The notes: generated from the sequence alone by a model not told the origin. A stretch of 32,259 nucleotides of DNA from JAVMKJ01 sp031732875 (GCA_031732875.1 JAVMKL010000103.1:1-32259), one strand, 5' to 3'; shown: positions 1 through 8,332, counted from the first letter of the stretch. A program made the numbers and translations.

Positions 1-415
1 GCACGTAGGCCACCTTGCGATGATTGCCTTCGGCGCCGGGCTTGGTCCACATGTATTCGACCCAGCCACCATGGGTCTTCTTGGCGGCGTCGCACAGGGC
101 GGTGCCGAATTCCTTGTCGGTGGCCTTGTCCTTGAGATCGGTCAGCTTCATGCCCTTGACCTTTTCGTTCGGGTGAGCCTTCATGACGCCGTTGGTGCAG
201 TCGAGCGCGAAGACATAGGTATCCTTCCACGCCCACTTGCCGTCCTTCTTGTCGAATTCCGACAGGGTCACGTCAGCACTGGCCTTGACGGCGGCGGCGG
301 CTTCCTTGACCTTGGCGACCACCTCGTCGGCGGTCGCGGCGTCGGCGGCCCACGCACCGGCGGACAGACCCATCGCGCAGAAAGCGGCCACGCCCATCAG
401 CAATTTCTTGTTCAT
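1..415 (-). CDS. Secreted single-Cache domain protein, 3' end beyond window
   Basis: The gene starts at the ATG complementary to 413-415 and runs off the left edge, so 138 codons are visible. The first about 23 residues form a signal peptide (MNKKLLMGVAAFCAMGLSAG, then AWA before ADAAT), so the product is periplasmic. The rest resembles the soluble Cache_2-type sensor fold: an Ala/Lys-rich helix, then KDTYVFALDCTNGVMKAHP, GMKLTDLKDK and GGWVEYMWTKPG, which match the usual ligand-binding strands of the family. A strong Shine-Dalgarno AGGAGG lies just upstream (about 422-427), which supports this start. No transmembrane or signalling domain is visible in the available part. Stand-alone Cache proteins may bind small organic ligands, but the ligand here is unknown. 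Confidence 0.8.
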   Translation of the reverse strand, partial: MNKKLLMGVAAFCAMGLSAGAWAADAATADEVVAKVKEAAAAVKASADVTLSEFDKKDGKWAWKDTYVFALDCTNGVMKAHPNEKVKGMKLTDLKDKATDKEFGTALCDAAKKTHGGWVEYMWTKPGAEGNHRKVAYV

Positions 416-483
416 CCTCTGCCTCCTCTGGATTTCGTTGGTTTGATTTAGGTCACGCTGCCACGGGAGAACAGCGTCTTCAA

Positions 484-512
484 ACTTTAGACGCCGAATC
501 CGGAAGCAACAA
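484..512 (-). promoter_or_regulatory. Candidate sigma70 promoter of the Cache gene
   Basis: Read on the minus strand, TTGTTG (507-512) and TAAAGT (484-489) are separated by exactly 17 bases and lie about 70 bases upstream of the Cache start. A TTGAT-N4-GTCAC element at 443-456 resembles one half of an FNR/CRP-type site but lies downstream of the predicted start point. The assignment is by eye. Confidence 0.35.
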
Positions 513-537
513 GGGACAGCGTAAAAAATCCGCAACG

Positions 538-654
538 TCACACCTCCGCCAGATTGCCTTTTTCCTCCAGCCAGTTTTTGCGATCCCCAGCGCGTTTTTT
601 CGCCAGCAGCATGTCCATCAACGTCAGGGTGTCGTCGCCGGCATCGAGCGCCAT
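538..654 (-). pseudogene. parE: parE 3'-end remnant (topoisomerase IV subunit B C-terminus)
   Basis: On the minus strand this encodes 38 residues ending in MDMLLAKKRAGDRKNWLEEK followed by GNLAEV and a stop, the characteristic C-terminal tail of proteobacterial ParE. The rest of the roughly 630-residue protein is absent: rightwards the frame passes into unrelated sequence and then a GC-rich palindrome. The same tail occurs at 32182-32259 in the same orientation with 74 of 78 bases identical. Two differences are synonymous, and the other two fall in one codon and change Lys to Arg. This is therefore a duplicated or displaced 3' fragment, not the functional gene. No start signal is evident, and the ATG at 654 is only the last in-frame Met. 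The exact right border of homology cannot be set from this window. Confidence 0.75.
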
Positions 655-703
655 ACCGTTTCTCAATGAATCGCGTTTGAATCTGACAGGATGACCCGGT
701 CAG

Positions 704-769
704 ACCTCACTCCCTTCCCCCAGCCCCTGCCCCCTCTCCATGCATGGAGAGGGGGCAGGGGGGTGAGGT
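704..769. repeat. Long GC-rich palindrome (REP-like hairpin)
   Basis: Positions 724-761 form a perfect 38-base palindrome centred on ATGCAT (740-745). Outside it, ACCTCAC (704-710) pairs with GTGAGGT (763-769) across an asymmetric bulge. Hairpins with CCCCTCTCC/GGAGAGGGG arms are common dispersed intergenic repeats in proteobacteria. It could also act as a bidirectional terminator between the parE remnant and the methyltransferase gene. Confidence 0.7.
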
Positions 770-1016
770 TCACCAGCAGGATCTTGCCACTTATTGGTCC
801 TGCGTTAGACTTCCAGGACAGGTCTATCGATTAGGGGGGGCGAGACGATGGAAACGATCCAGAGAATGGCGGATGAAGTCGGACGGAAGCTGTGCCAGGC
901 GTTGCCGATGACGTGCGTGGCGGACGGTCGTGCGCACATGGTCCCTGGCAGTCGGAGCGATACTCGCGGCATGAACTGCAGTCCACCGAATTTATTATTA
1001 TCTTTTGAATGCTCGC
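770..1016. other. Intergenic stretch, no supported gene
   Basis: This is a non-coding leader between the palindrome and the methyltransferase gene. A 58-codon frame (848-1024, plus strand) begins METIQRMADEVGRKL, which faintly resembles the start of some IS4-type transposases, but the rest matches nothing I recognise and it overlaps the next gene. A G-run at 833-840 is notable. I see no convincing promoter. Confidence 0.4.
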
Positions 1017-2765
1017 ATGGCTGATGCAACCACGACGATGAATCCCTGGATTCCCCTGCCATTCCAGACTGCTTTTGAACGAATGAAGCTGGCTGGCGCC
1101 GGCACGGATCCCACGGAAATTATTGATCGCGTCCAACTGCGAACCACGGTATTGCAGGATTTCCGTCCCCTGACCGATTGCCTGGAATGGGAACTTTCCG
1201 AACTGCACTGGAACCGGACAGGGCTTCTGCCTTTCGTGGAGAACGATGTCCCGTTCCTGATCAACAATTCGGGGCGGCTTTCCGAGCACGCCGCGGCATT
1301 GTTGTTTGCCAACTGTCTGGAAACGCCTGGATCAGGGCCAATTCGGGTACTGGAGCTGGGCGCGGGCACGGGACTGTTCGCCCGCTACTTTCTGGACGCG
1401 TTCCGCGCGATTTGCCTTCAGGAAGGCAAAGACTTTCATCAGAGGCTGGTCTACTACGTGACGGATCAGTCGATGCGGACGGTGGAGCAGTGGCGGGAAC
1501 GTGGAGAGTTTGACAGCCATGGGGAGGAACGGGCAGTACTGGGCTGTTGTGACGCTCTGCAACCATCCCGGTTCGTCTCCCATACCGGTGAAACGGCCAG
1601 GCTGACCGACCTGCGGGCGGTGTTTTGCAATTACATTCTGGACGTGCTGCCCGCCACGGTTTTGCGCAAGGGACCCGCAGGACCTGAGGAGTTGCGCATC
1701 CGAACCCACCTGATTCAGGATCGCGCGCTTCTGGCCCAGTACACCCGACTGACGCCGGATGAGATCCGTGGGATCGCGTGTTCGGAAAAGCCGGAAGAAA
1801 AGGCGCGGCTAACGCCGCTGATCAGTCTTCTGGAATTCGAGACGGCATTCGTACCTTCGGATCAGGAACCGATGCTGGCAGCGGAGGCCCTGGCCTCTGC
1901 GGAGAAACTGGAACGCGTGGTGCTAAACCACGGCGCCATCACCTGCCTGGAAAGCTGCCTTGGCCTGTTGGACCCGGCAGGGTTCATTCTGATCAACGAT
2001 TACGGCCCGGTGCGGCGCGACCAGGTAGCCGGCCATTCGCTGAGCCAGAGGTTCGGCCCAACGAGCGCGCTGGGCATCAATTTCCCATTCCTCGAAAGAC
2101 ATTTCGCAACAAATTATTGGGTGGCGATACCAGAAGAAGACGAGCGGCGCGCCATTCATTCACGCCTGATTCTGCAGCGCGAGCTTCCGGCTACCGCGTC
2201 GGCTTATCAGAATCGGTTCGGCCCGGCCGGGCCCGATTTCTTCGAGACTCCGGCGGAAGAAGCGCGGAGACATCTGGCCGCCGGCCGGAAGAGCGAGGCG
2301 TTGGAATCGTATCGGCTGGCGCTTTCTCGCAGCCCACGCGACTGGCAACTGGTCGGCGAAATCGCAGAATTCGTCGGACTGCATCTGCAGGATTACCAGT
2401 CGGGCCGGGAACTGATTCAGGCCGCCATCGAGCAGAACCCGTGGTACAGTCCCTGGCTGTGGAACGTGCTGGGCGACGTATTGTTTCTCGACCGGGATAT
2501 CGCGGGAGCGCACGAAGCCTACTTGCAGGCATATCGGATCCATCCACGCGACGCCCGGACGAATCTGAACCTCGCCTACACTTACTTCGAGTTCGGCGAA
2601 TATGCTCGGGCGCTCGAAGCGCTGGCGGTCGCGCTCGCGGCAGATGTGCAGGGATCGTACCGCCCGCGGTTGCTCGAGAAGCAGCACCAGATACTGGGCG
2701 CCCTCTCCGGCCGGTGGCTGGGGGAGCAGGAGCGGTTGGCGCGGCGCGCGCAGCGGATGCTGTGA
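1017..2765 (+). CDS. SAM-dependent methyltransferase-like protein with C-terminal TPR repeats
   Basis: This 582-residue protein carries a class I methyltransferase motif I (VLELGAGTGLFARY, about residues 111-124). Further motifs follow: YYVTDQS (post-motif II-like) and CNYILDVLPATVL (about 205-217), the last resembling the ANELLDALP segment of MidA/DUF185 methyltransferases. From about residue 415 to 565 there are helical repeats with TPR character (AEEARRHLAAGRKSEALESY; NVLGDVLFLDRDIAGAHEAY; NLAYTYFEFGEYARALEALA), which suggests a protein-binding tail. No signal peptide or membrane segment is seen, so it is probably cytoplasmic. The substrate is unknown. The frame can also start at TTG 1005; ATG 1017 is preferred, although neither has a good ribosome binding site. 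It stands alone between a repeat and IS debris. Confidence 0.75.
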   Translation: MADATTTMNPWIPLPFQTAFERMKLAGAGTDPTEIIDRVQLRTTVLQDFRPLTDCLEWELSELHWNRTGLLPFVENDVPFLINNSGRLSEHAAALLFANCLETPGSGPIRVLELGAGTGLFARYFLDAFRAICLQEGKDFHQRLVYYVTDQSMRTVEQWRERGEFDSHGEERAVLGCCDALQPSRFVSHTGETARLTDLRAVFCNYILDVLPATVLRKGPAGPEELRIRTHLIQDRALLAQYTRLTPDEIRGIACSEKPEEKARLTPLISLLEFETAFVPSDQEPMLAAEALASAEKLERVVLNHGAITCLESCLGLLDPAGFILINDYGPVRRDQVAGHSLSQRFGPTSALGINFPFLERHFATNYWVAIPEEDERRAIHSRLILQRELPATASAYQNRFGPAGPDFFETPAEEARRHLAAGRKSEALESYRLALSRSPRDWQLVGEIAEFVGLHLQDYQSGRELIQAAIEQNPWYSPWLWNVLGDVLFLDRDIAGAHEAYLQAYRIHPRDARTNLNLAYTYFEFGEYARALEALAVALAADVQGSYRPRLLEKQHQILGALSGRWLGEQERLARRAQRML

Positions 2766-2846
2766 GGGCCGCCGTGGACACTTGCCGACCGCGTCCCACG
2801 CGGGTATTTCGAGTGACGAGGTCGGCGGGACGGGCAGCTAGTGCTT

Positions 2847-3073
2847 CACCTGCTCTGAATTGACGGATAGAGGCGCTTGAGCTTGATGCGGGCATTGGGG
2901 GTGGTAGAAGCGCCAATTCACCCCTGAGCGCTCGCGTTGTGCGCCTACTCCCAAGCCGCGACTTCTCGGGTCACCGTGCCGAGATCGGGAATCCGCCGAT
3001 CCAGACACTGCCGGCTCAGGATGCTCAATTCGACCTCGGCCACATTCAGCCAACTCCCGTATTTGGGTTCAAG
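2847..3073 (-). pseudogene. IS630-family transposase 3' remnant
   Basis: The minus strand encodes the typical C-terminal end of IS630/DDE transposases: EPKYGSWLNVAEVELSILSR, QCLDRRIPDLGTVTREVAAWE, then NARIKLKRLYPSIQSR and a stop at 2847-2849. Two in-frame stops interrupt it, one right after AAWE and one about 10 codons later. The catalytic centre and N-terminal two thirds are absent. To the right (3074-3180) the DNA becomes AT-rich and matches nothing I recognise, so the element was truncated there. Confidence 0.75.
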
Positions 3074-3180
3074 GATAATACCAAATCCCGATAGTGCGAG
3101 AGTCCATCTGTTGATAATAAATATTTGAATATAAAATAAAATAACCTTAAACAAAGATCAAAATCTATGCGGAAATGGTA

Positions 3181-3252
3181 TCACCCACCAGCATTCTCTG
3201 GGAGGTCGAACAGATCTTCATCGGTAGCGAGTTTGGCAGCGGTTGCGGTCAT
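3181..3252 (-). pseudogene. Truncated 5' end of a Uma2-like (DUF820) gene
   Basis: Starting at the ATG complementary to 3250-3252, 27 bases downstream of livG, the minus strand encodes MTATAAKLATDEDLFDLPEN followed by AGG and a stop. This resembles the N-terminus of Uma2/DUF820 restriction-endonuclease-fold proteins, which usually continue with a GEI.NGEL.. segment. A GGAGG-type ribosome binding site lies just upstream (about 3260-3266). The frame ends where the AT-rich sequence begins, so the gene looks cut off at its 23rd codon. The family call rests on a short match. Confidence 0.45.
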
Positions 3253-3278
3253 GATCGGGACTCCTCCACGGGTTGGCG

Positions 3279-4067
3279 TCACCCCTCGTCCCCGGCACCC
3301 AGATACGCCTCGATCACTCGAGGATCGCGACGCACCTGTTCCGGCGGACCCTCGGCGATCTTGCTGCCGTACTCAAGCACCACCAGTTTCTCGCAGGCCC
3401 GCATCACCAGTCGCATGTCGTGCTCGATCAGCAACGTGGTGATGCCGCGCGTCTGGATTTGCCCGATTAACCCGATCAACGCTTCGGTTTCCTGCTCGTT
3501 CATACCGCCGGCCGGTTCGTCCAGGACCAGCAGGCGCGGCTGAGTCGCCAGCGCCCGGGCGATTTCCAGCCGCCGCTGATCGCCGTAAGAGAGATTTTTC
3601 GCCACCGTCAACGCCTGTTCGCCTAAACCCGCGAATCCCAGTTCCCGCTGGGCCCGGTCGATAGCGTCCTCTTCCACCCGCCGCTGAGAGGGCAAGCGCA
3701 GCATGGCGGCCAGAATCCCGCCGCGCATCCGGTAATGACAGCCGGCCAGTACGTTCTCCAGAGCGGTCAACTGCTGGAACAGGCGAATGTTCTGAAAGGT
3801 GCGGGCGATGCCCAGCATGATGATGCGGTGGGTGCGCAGACCGTTCAGCGGCGTGCCGACGAACGTAATTTCGCCGCGATCCGGCCGGTAATTGCCGGTG
3901 ATCAGATTGAACACCGTGGTCTTGCCAGCACCGTTGGGTCCGATCAAGCCCACCACCGAGCCCTCCTCGACCTCGAAGGACACCTCGTTGACGGCAGTCA
4001 GGCCACCGAAGGTCTTGGTTAGATCGTGCAACGCCAGAAGGGGCGACGCCCCGTGTCCGCCCATCAT
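3279..4067 (-). CDS. livG: Branched-chain amino acid ABC transporter ATP-binding protein LivG
   Basis: This 262-residue protein is one of the two ATPase subunits that energise the LivHM permease at the inner face of the cytoplasmic membrane. Visible elements are Walker A GPNGAGKT (43-50), Q-loop Gln in ARTFQN (about 92), signature LSYGDQ (159-164), Walker B LLVLDEP (179-185) and switch His in LLIEHDM (216). The C-terminal PEQVRRDPRVIEAYLG segment is typical of LivG. The start overlaps the livM stop by 4 bases (ATGA), implying translational coupling. The second ATPase, livF, which normally follows directly, is missing and is replaced by the truncated Uma2-like fragment and IS630 debris. Confidence 0.95.
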   Translation of the reverse strand: MMGGHGASPLLALHDLTKTFGGLTAVNEVSFEVEEGSVVGLIGPNGAGKTTVFNLITGNYRPDRGEITFVGTPLNGLRTHRIIMLGIARTFQNIRLFQQLTALENVLAGCHYRMRGGILAAMLRLPSQRRVEEDAIDRAQRELGFAGLGEQALTVAKNLSYGDQRRLEIARALATQPRLLVLDEPAGGMNEQETEALIGLIGQIQTRGITTLLIEHDMRLVMRACEKLVVLEYGSKIAEGPPEQVRRDPRVIEAYLGAGDEG

Positions 4068-5020
4068 CGTCCGCTATCCTTGCCCAGCGCGGCCACCGAA
4101 AACCGCCGCCCCCGCGCCGGCAACAATCCCTGCGGCCGGACCACCATCATCACCATCATCACCAACCCGAACACCAGCATCCGGGCGCCGGCGAAATCCC
4201 GGAACAGTTCCGGCAGACCGACGACCAGGAACGCCGCCAGCAGCACGCCGGGGATGCTCCCCGCCCCGCCGAGGATGACGATCATGAACAACACCACCGA
4301 CTCCCAGAAGCTGAATGACTCGGGCGAGATGATGGTCATCTTGGCGGCGAACAGGGTACCGACCATGCCGGCCCAAGCCGCGCCCAATCCGAATGCGGCC
4401 AGCTTGTAATAATCGGTATCGATCCCGCTACCTTCCGCCGCCACTACGTCCTCACGCAGGTAATTGAGCGCCCGCCCGAACCGCGACCGCTTCAGGCGCA
4501 GGAACAGAAAGATGGTCAGCGCCACGCACCCCCAGATCAGATAGAAAAACTCCTCCGGCCGGCGGATGACCCAGCCGAACAGCCGAGGACGACTGATGCC
4601 GAAAATACCGTTGGCTCCGCCGGTGATACCGAACACGTCGTTGACCAGGGCGATGCGGACGATCTCGCCGACGCCGATGGTGACGATCAGCAGGTAATCA
4701 CCGCGCAGATGGACGACGGGCCGCGCCACCGCCAAGGCAAACGCGCCGGCCACCGCTCCGCTCAGAGGCAGCGTCCATAGAATCGGGATTTGATAGCGGG
4801 TATTGAGAATGGCGGCGGTGTAGGCTCCCATCGCGTAGAAGGCGGCGTGGCCCATGTTGAACAGCCCGGCTTCGCCCAGGATCAGATTGAGGCTCAGCGC
4901 CAGCAGCGCGTACAGGCCGATGCTGTTGAGCACGTCCACCTGATAGGCGTTGAGAAACAGCGGCGCGACGGCCAACAGCGCGGCGGTCAAGCCAGTGGCG
5001 AACAGGCTGGAGCGGCTCAT
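4064..5020 (-). CDS. livM: Branched-chain amino acid ABC transporter permease LivM
   Basis: This 318-residue polytopic membrane protein is the second permease subunit of the Liv/HAAT importer. It has multiple hydrophobic helices and family motifs such as LNLILGEAGLFNMGHAAFYA near the N-terminus, the EAA-type cytoplasmic loop around GRALNYLREDVVAAEGSGID, and MIVILGGAGSIPGVLLAA near the C-terminus. The start MSRSSLFATG is chosen because its ATG overlaps the livH stop by 3 bases (TCA/CAT at 5017-5020); the upstream in-frame extension is a shadow of livH. The stop overlaps the livG start. Confidence 0.95.
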   Translation of the reverse strand: MSRSSLFATGLTAALLAVAPLFLNAYQVDVLNSIGLYALLALSLNLILGEAGLFNMGHAAFYAMGAYTAAILNTRYQIPILWTLPLSGAVAGAFALAVARPVVHLRGDYLLIVTIGVGEIVRIALVNDVFGITGGANGIFGISRPRLFGWVIRRPEEFFYLIWGCVALTIFLFLRLKRSRFGRALNYLREDVVAAEGSGIDTDYYKLAAFGLGAAWAGMVGTLFAAKMTIISPESFSFWESVVLFMIVILGGAGSIPGVLLAAFLVVGLPELFRDFAGARMLVFGLVMMVMMVVRPQGLLPARGRRFSVAALGKDSGR

Positions 5021-5922
5021 ATCTTGTCCGCTACCCGCTCGCCCAGCAACCCGGTGGGCCGGACGATGAGAATCAGAATCAGCACGCAAAACGCGATGGC
5101 GTCCTTCCAGGCGATGGAGACATAGGCCGCGCCCAGCGCCTCGATGACGCCCAACAGCAACCCCCCCACCATCGCGCCGGGGATGTTGCCGATGCCGCCG
5201 AGAATCGCGGCGGTAAAGGCCTTCATGCCGTAGACCCAACCCATGGTGAAATTGATCTGGCCGTAGTACAACCCCACCATCAGCCCGGCGGCTCCCCCCA
5301 GCGCGGGCCCTAGCAGGAACACCAGCAAAATCACCCGGTTCACGTCGATGCCCATCAGTCGCGCCGCGTCCTGGTCGATTGCCGCCGCGCGGATGGCGGT
5401 GCCGATTCGGGTTTTCTGGATGAACAGATACAAGGCCGCCATCATGACGACCGAAGCCAGCACGATCAGTACCCGCATCAGCGGCAGGTACAGACCGAAA
5501 ATATCGAGCGTCGCGGCGGGCAGGATGTTGTCGGGATAGACCTGAAAGCGCGCCCCGTAAATCAGCATCAGGGTGTTTTGCAGAAAGATCGACGCACCCA
5601 GCGCCGACACCACCGCCGACAATCGCGGCGATTCGCGCAAGGGACGGTAGGCGGCCCGTTCCAGGATCGCACCCAGCACCGCCACCAGCCCCATCACCAT
5701 CAGGACCAGCACCAGCACGCCCGAGGCAAACCCCACCCGGTCGGTCAGCGCCAGCGAAGTCAGCAGGGTGAGTCCCAGATAGGCCCCGTAGGTGAACAGA
5801 TCGCCATGGGCAAAGTTGATGAGCTTGAGCACGCCGTAGACCATGGTGTAACCCAGGGCGATCAGGGCGTAGATACCGCCCACGGCAAGGCCATTGGTGA
5901 GTTGCTGGAGAAATTCTTCCAT
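5017..5922 (-). CDS. livH: Branched-chain amino acid ABC transporter permease LivH
   Basis: This 301-residue permease subunit pairs with LivM to form the translocation channel for Leu/Ile/Val or related substrates. The N-terminal GGIYALIALGYTMVYGVLKL and INFAHGD segment is diagnostic of LivH, and AAILGGIGNIPGAMVGGLLL is the conserved C-terminal permease motif. Several transmembrane helices are evident. It follows livK by 106 bases and overlaps livM, and is thus the second gene of the operon. Confidence 0.95.
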   Translation of the reverse strand: MEEFLQQLTNGLAVGGIYALIALGYTMVYGVLKLINFAHGDLFTYGAYLGLTLLTSLALTDRVGFASGVLVLVLMVMGLVAVLGAILERAAYRPLRESPRLSAVVSALGASIFLQNTLMLIYGARFQVYPDNILPAATLDIFGLYLPLMRVLIVLASVVMMAALYLFIQKTRIGTAIRAAAIDQDAARLMGIDVNRVILLVFLLGPALGGAAGLMVGLYYGQINFTMGWVYGMKAFTAAILGGIGNIPGAMVGGLLLGVIEALGAAYVSIAWKDAIAFCVLILILIVRPTGLLGERVADKI

Positions 5923-5989
5923 GAGATCGCCGGGACTCAGGCAGGAGGGATAGGGAACGCTGAATGGCCTGACACTATTCGCGCGGTGG

Positions 5990-6021
5990 AGGCGGCTCCC
6001 CCCAATGGAAGGAAACCGCCT
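5990..6021 (-). terminator. Possible hairpin between livK and livH
   Basis: AGGCGG (5990-5995) and CCGCCT (6016-6021) form an inverted repeat in the livK-livH gap. On the minus-strand transcript, a U/C-rich arm facing a G-rich arm could extend the stem. There is no U-tract, so it is better read as a partial attenuator or mRNA-end stabiliser. Such a structure would let the abundant binding protein be made in excess over the permease genes. Confidence 0.35.
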
Positions 6022-6028
6022 GGTTATC

Positions 6029-7156
6029 TTACAGCTTCTGCATCACAAACTTGCCTTCGGCATCCACCTTATAAACCCGGTATACCTCGCCCTCGCGGTC
6101 TCCCTTGGCATCGAAGGCGATCGGGCCGCTCAGTCCAGGGTAGTTCTTGAGATTCTTGTGCAGGTACTCGGCGGTCTTGGCGCCGTCGGTGGACTTGGCG
6201 CCCGCGATACCGGCCACCGCCACCCGAAAACCGTCGCCGGCCAACACCGCCCAGATCGAGGGAGGCAGCTCGTTATATTTCTTCTGATAATCAGCTAGAA
6301 ACGCCTTGGCGTCCGGCGTATCCAGATCCTGCGGCTGCGGGGGGCTGAGGAAATAGAAACCCTCGGCGGCTTCCTTGCCGGCGATCTTGACCAGATCGAC
6401 GTTGTTGGTGCCATCGCCGCCGATGAACGGCACCTTCCAGTTCATCCCCTTCTTCTGCCGCAACAGCAGGCCGGCTTCGGGATAATAGCCGGTGAACAAC
6501 ACCACATCGGGATTGGCACTCTTCAGCTTGGTCAGGATGGCGGTATAGTCGCTTTCCTTGGGCGTCAGCGCGTCGAAAAACACCACCTCCACGCCTTTCT
6601 TTTTCAGCAGGGCATGGGTTTCGTCGGCCAGCCCCTTGGCGTAGGAAGTACTGTCGTGCAGGATCGCGACCTTCTTGAAGCCCAGCTTGTCGATGGTCTG
6701 CGCCGCCATGCGGCCCTGTTCGTCGTCGCGCGGCGCGGTGCGGAAAAAGTGTTTGAGTCCTTTTTCGGTCAGACGGATGGCGGTGGAACCGTTGGCGATC
6801 TGTGGAATGCCGGCCTCGTCGTAGATGTTCTGGCTGGCTTCGGTCACGGCGGAGCCGTAGGTGCCGACCACCGCCGCTACGCCCTTGGTGGTCAGCCGTT
6901 GCGCGGCCAGCGAGGCGGTACGTGGATCGCCGCCGTCGTCCTCGGTCACCACCTCGATCTGCTTGCCCAGAACGCCTCCCTTGGCGTTCTGCTGCTCGGC
7001 CAGCAACTCGACGATCTTTTTCATTCCCTGGCCCTCGCTGGCCCAGGAACCGGTCAGCGGCGCCATCAATCCGATCTTGACGGTATCGGCCGCCTGCGCG
7101 CCGCCGCCCATTGCCAAACCGACCGCCGCGACCAGCGCCAAAAATTTCTGCTTCAT
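6029..7156 (-). CDS. livK: Branched-chain amino acid ABC transporter substrate-binding protein LivK-like
   Basis: This 375-residue periplasmic type I solute-binding protein delivers the substrate to LivHM. It has a signal peptide (MKQKFLALVAAVGLAMGGGA, then QA before ADTVKIGLMAPLTG). The Peripla_BP_6 hallmarks are clear: IGLMAPLTGSWASEGQGMKK, GGVLGKQIEVVTEDD, GVAAVVGTYGSAVT, and VAILHDSTSYAKGLADET in the middle. The start has a good AGGAG ribosome binding site (about 7163-7168). It is the first gene of the operon livK-livH-livM-livG. Which amino acid it binds cannot be read from the sequence; related proteins bind Leu/Ile/Val, amides or urea. Confidence 0.93.
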   Translation of the reverse strand: MKQKFLALVAAVGLAMGGGAQAADTVKIGLMAPLTGSWASEGQGMKKIVELLAEQQNAKGGVLGKQIEVVTEDDGGDPRTASLAAQRLTTKGVAAVVGTYGSAVTEASQNIYDEAGIPQIANGSTAIRLTEKGLKHFFRTAPRDDEQGRMAAQTIDKLGFKKVAILHDSTSYAKGLADETHALLKKKGVEVVFFDALTPKESDYTAILTKLKSANPDVVLFTGYYPEAGLLLRQKKGMNWKVPFIGGDGTNNVDLVKIAGKEAAEGFYFLSPPQPQDLDTPDAKAFLADYQKKYNELPPSIWAVLAGDGFRVAVAGIAGAKSTDGAKTAEYLHKNLKNYPGLSGPIAFDAKGDREGEVYRVYKVDAEGKFVMQKL

Positions 7157-7318
7157 TCTGTTGTCTCCTCGTGGCTGGGACCGGCTGCCGTGGTGGGTAT
7201 GGAAATCAAGGGAAGCCGGCGAAATTTTGCAAGCTAACGAACAATAGCAGCGAACTCTAAAAAGCGCCAAACCCGCCACGAGCGTGTCGAGAAAACCGCC
7301 CGGCGGCATCCTCGTGGG

Positions 7319-8263
7319 TCACGACCGGAGGCGCGCGGTCGGCCACGATATCCGCACTTCGGCGGGCGACATGCTGGCCGCCATGGACGACATCTCGTCC
7401 TCATCGTCCTCAGATCTATCCCTGTGTCCGCCGGGCAGCCAATCCGGCGCCTGCCCGCCGTTGCGCGCTCCCAGCCCGGCGAAATCGAACAACGCGGGAT
7501 CGGCCAGATGCGACGGCGCCACGTTCCGGAGCGCGGCGAAGATACTCTCGACCCGTCCCGGAAACTGTTTCTCCCATTGCCGCAGCATCGCCTTAATTGC
7601 CTGGCGTTGCAGATTTTCCTGCGAGCCACACAGGTTGCAGGGGATGATCGGGAATTGGCGGGTGGCGGCGTAGGCGGCGAGATCGCTCTCCCTGCAATAG
7701 GCCAGCGGCCGAATCACCACATGCCGACCGTCGTCGCTGAGCAGCTTCGGCGGCATGGCCTTGAGCTTCCCACCATGGAACAGGTTCAGAAACAGGGTTT
7801 CGAGGATGTCGTCGTGGTGGTGGCCCAGAGCGATCTTGGTCATGCCATGCTCGGCGGCGAAGGTGTAGAGAATCCCGCGCCGCAGCCGCGAACACAAGCT
7901 GCAAGTCGTCTTGCCTGCGGGAACAACTCGCTTGACGATGCTGTAGGTATCCTGCTCGATGATGTGGAAAGGAATGCCGACGCTCCGCAGATAATCCGGA
8001 AGCACGTGTTCGGGAAAGCCGGGCTGCTTCTGGTCGAGATTGACCGCGATCAGTTCGAACCGTACCGGCGCCCGCGCCCGCAGGTTGCTTAGGATATCCA
8101 GCATGACGAAGGAATCCTTGCCGCCGGACAGGCAGACCATTACCCGATCACCCTCCTCGATCATGTTGAAATCCTGGATGGCCCGACCCACGTTGCGCCG
8201 CAGGCGCTTCTGAAGCTTGTTGAAATTGATCTGCTGTTTCCTGGCCGCCGCCGTCATCGTCAT
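7319..8263 (-). CDS. ttcA: tRNA 2-thiocytidine(32) synthetase TtcA
   Basis: TtcA thiolates C32 of certain tRNAs in the cytoplasm using ATP and an iron-sulfur cluster. The protein (314 residues from the ATG at 8263; E. coli TtcA is about 311) shows the PP-loop SGGKDS (46-51), the central CSLC motif (121-124) and the conserved Cys pair CNLC (209-212). Typical segments MIEEGDRVMVCLSGGKDSF, ALGHHHDDILETLFLNLFHG and LKAMPPKLLSDDGRH are present. A GAGGTG Shine-Dalgarno abuts the first ATG; it is better spaced for the second ATG (8257), so the true start may be two codons later. The last about 50 residues are Asp/Glu/Ser-rich and look unconserved. Confidence 0.95.
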   Translation of the reverse strand: MTMTAAARKQQINFNKLQKRLRRNVGRAIQDFNMIEEGDRVMVCLSGGKDSFVMLDILSNLRARAPVRFELIAVNLDQKQPGFPEHVLPDYLRSVGIPFHIIEQDTYSIVKRVVPAGKTTCSLCSRLRRGILYTFAAEHGMTKIALGHHHDDILETLFLNLFHGGKLKAMPPKLLSDDGRHVVIRPLAYCRESDLAAYAATRQFPIIPCNLCGSQENLQRQAIKAMLRQWEKQFPGRVESIFAALRNVAPSHLADPALFDFAGLGARNGGQAPDWLPGGHRDRSEDDEDEMSSMAASMSPAEVRISWPTARLRS

Positions 8264-8332
8264 CACCTCGGGAACCGCCCGCGCGGAGAGAGACTTTACC
8301 TGAAATCGGCCCGACCATGCCAAGTCCGCGGC

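Noticed and set aside
848..1024. 58-codon plus-strand frame starting METIQRMADEVGRKL
   Set aside because: The faint resemblance to an IS4-type transposase start does not continue, it overlaps the methyltransferase start, and it shows no sustained coding character.
1778..2863. 361-codon plus-strand frame overlapping the methyltransferase-TPR gene
   Set aside because: Arg/Gly/Pro-rich out-of-frame translation; the other frame has clear motifs.
7284..8092. Plus-strand open frames opposite ttcA
   Set aside because: They are shadows of the well-supported ttcA reading frame in GC-rich DNA, with no recognisable domains.
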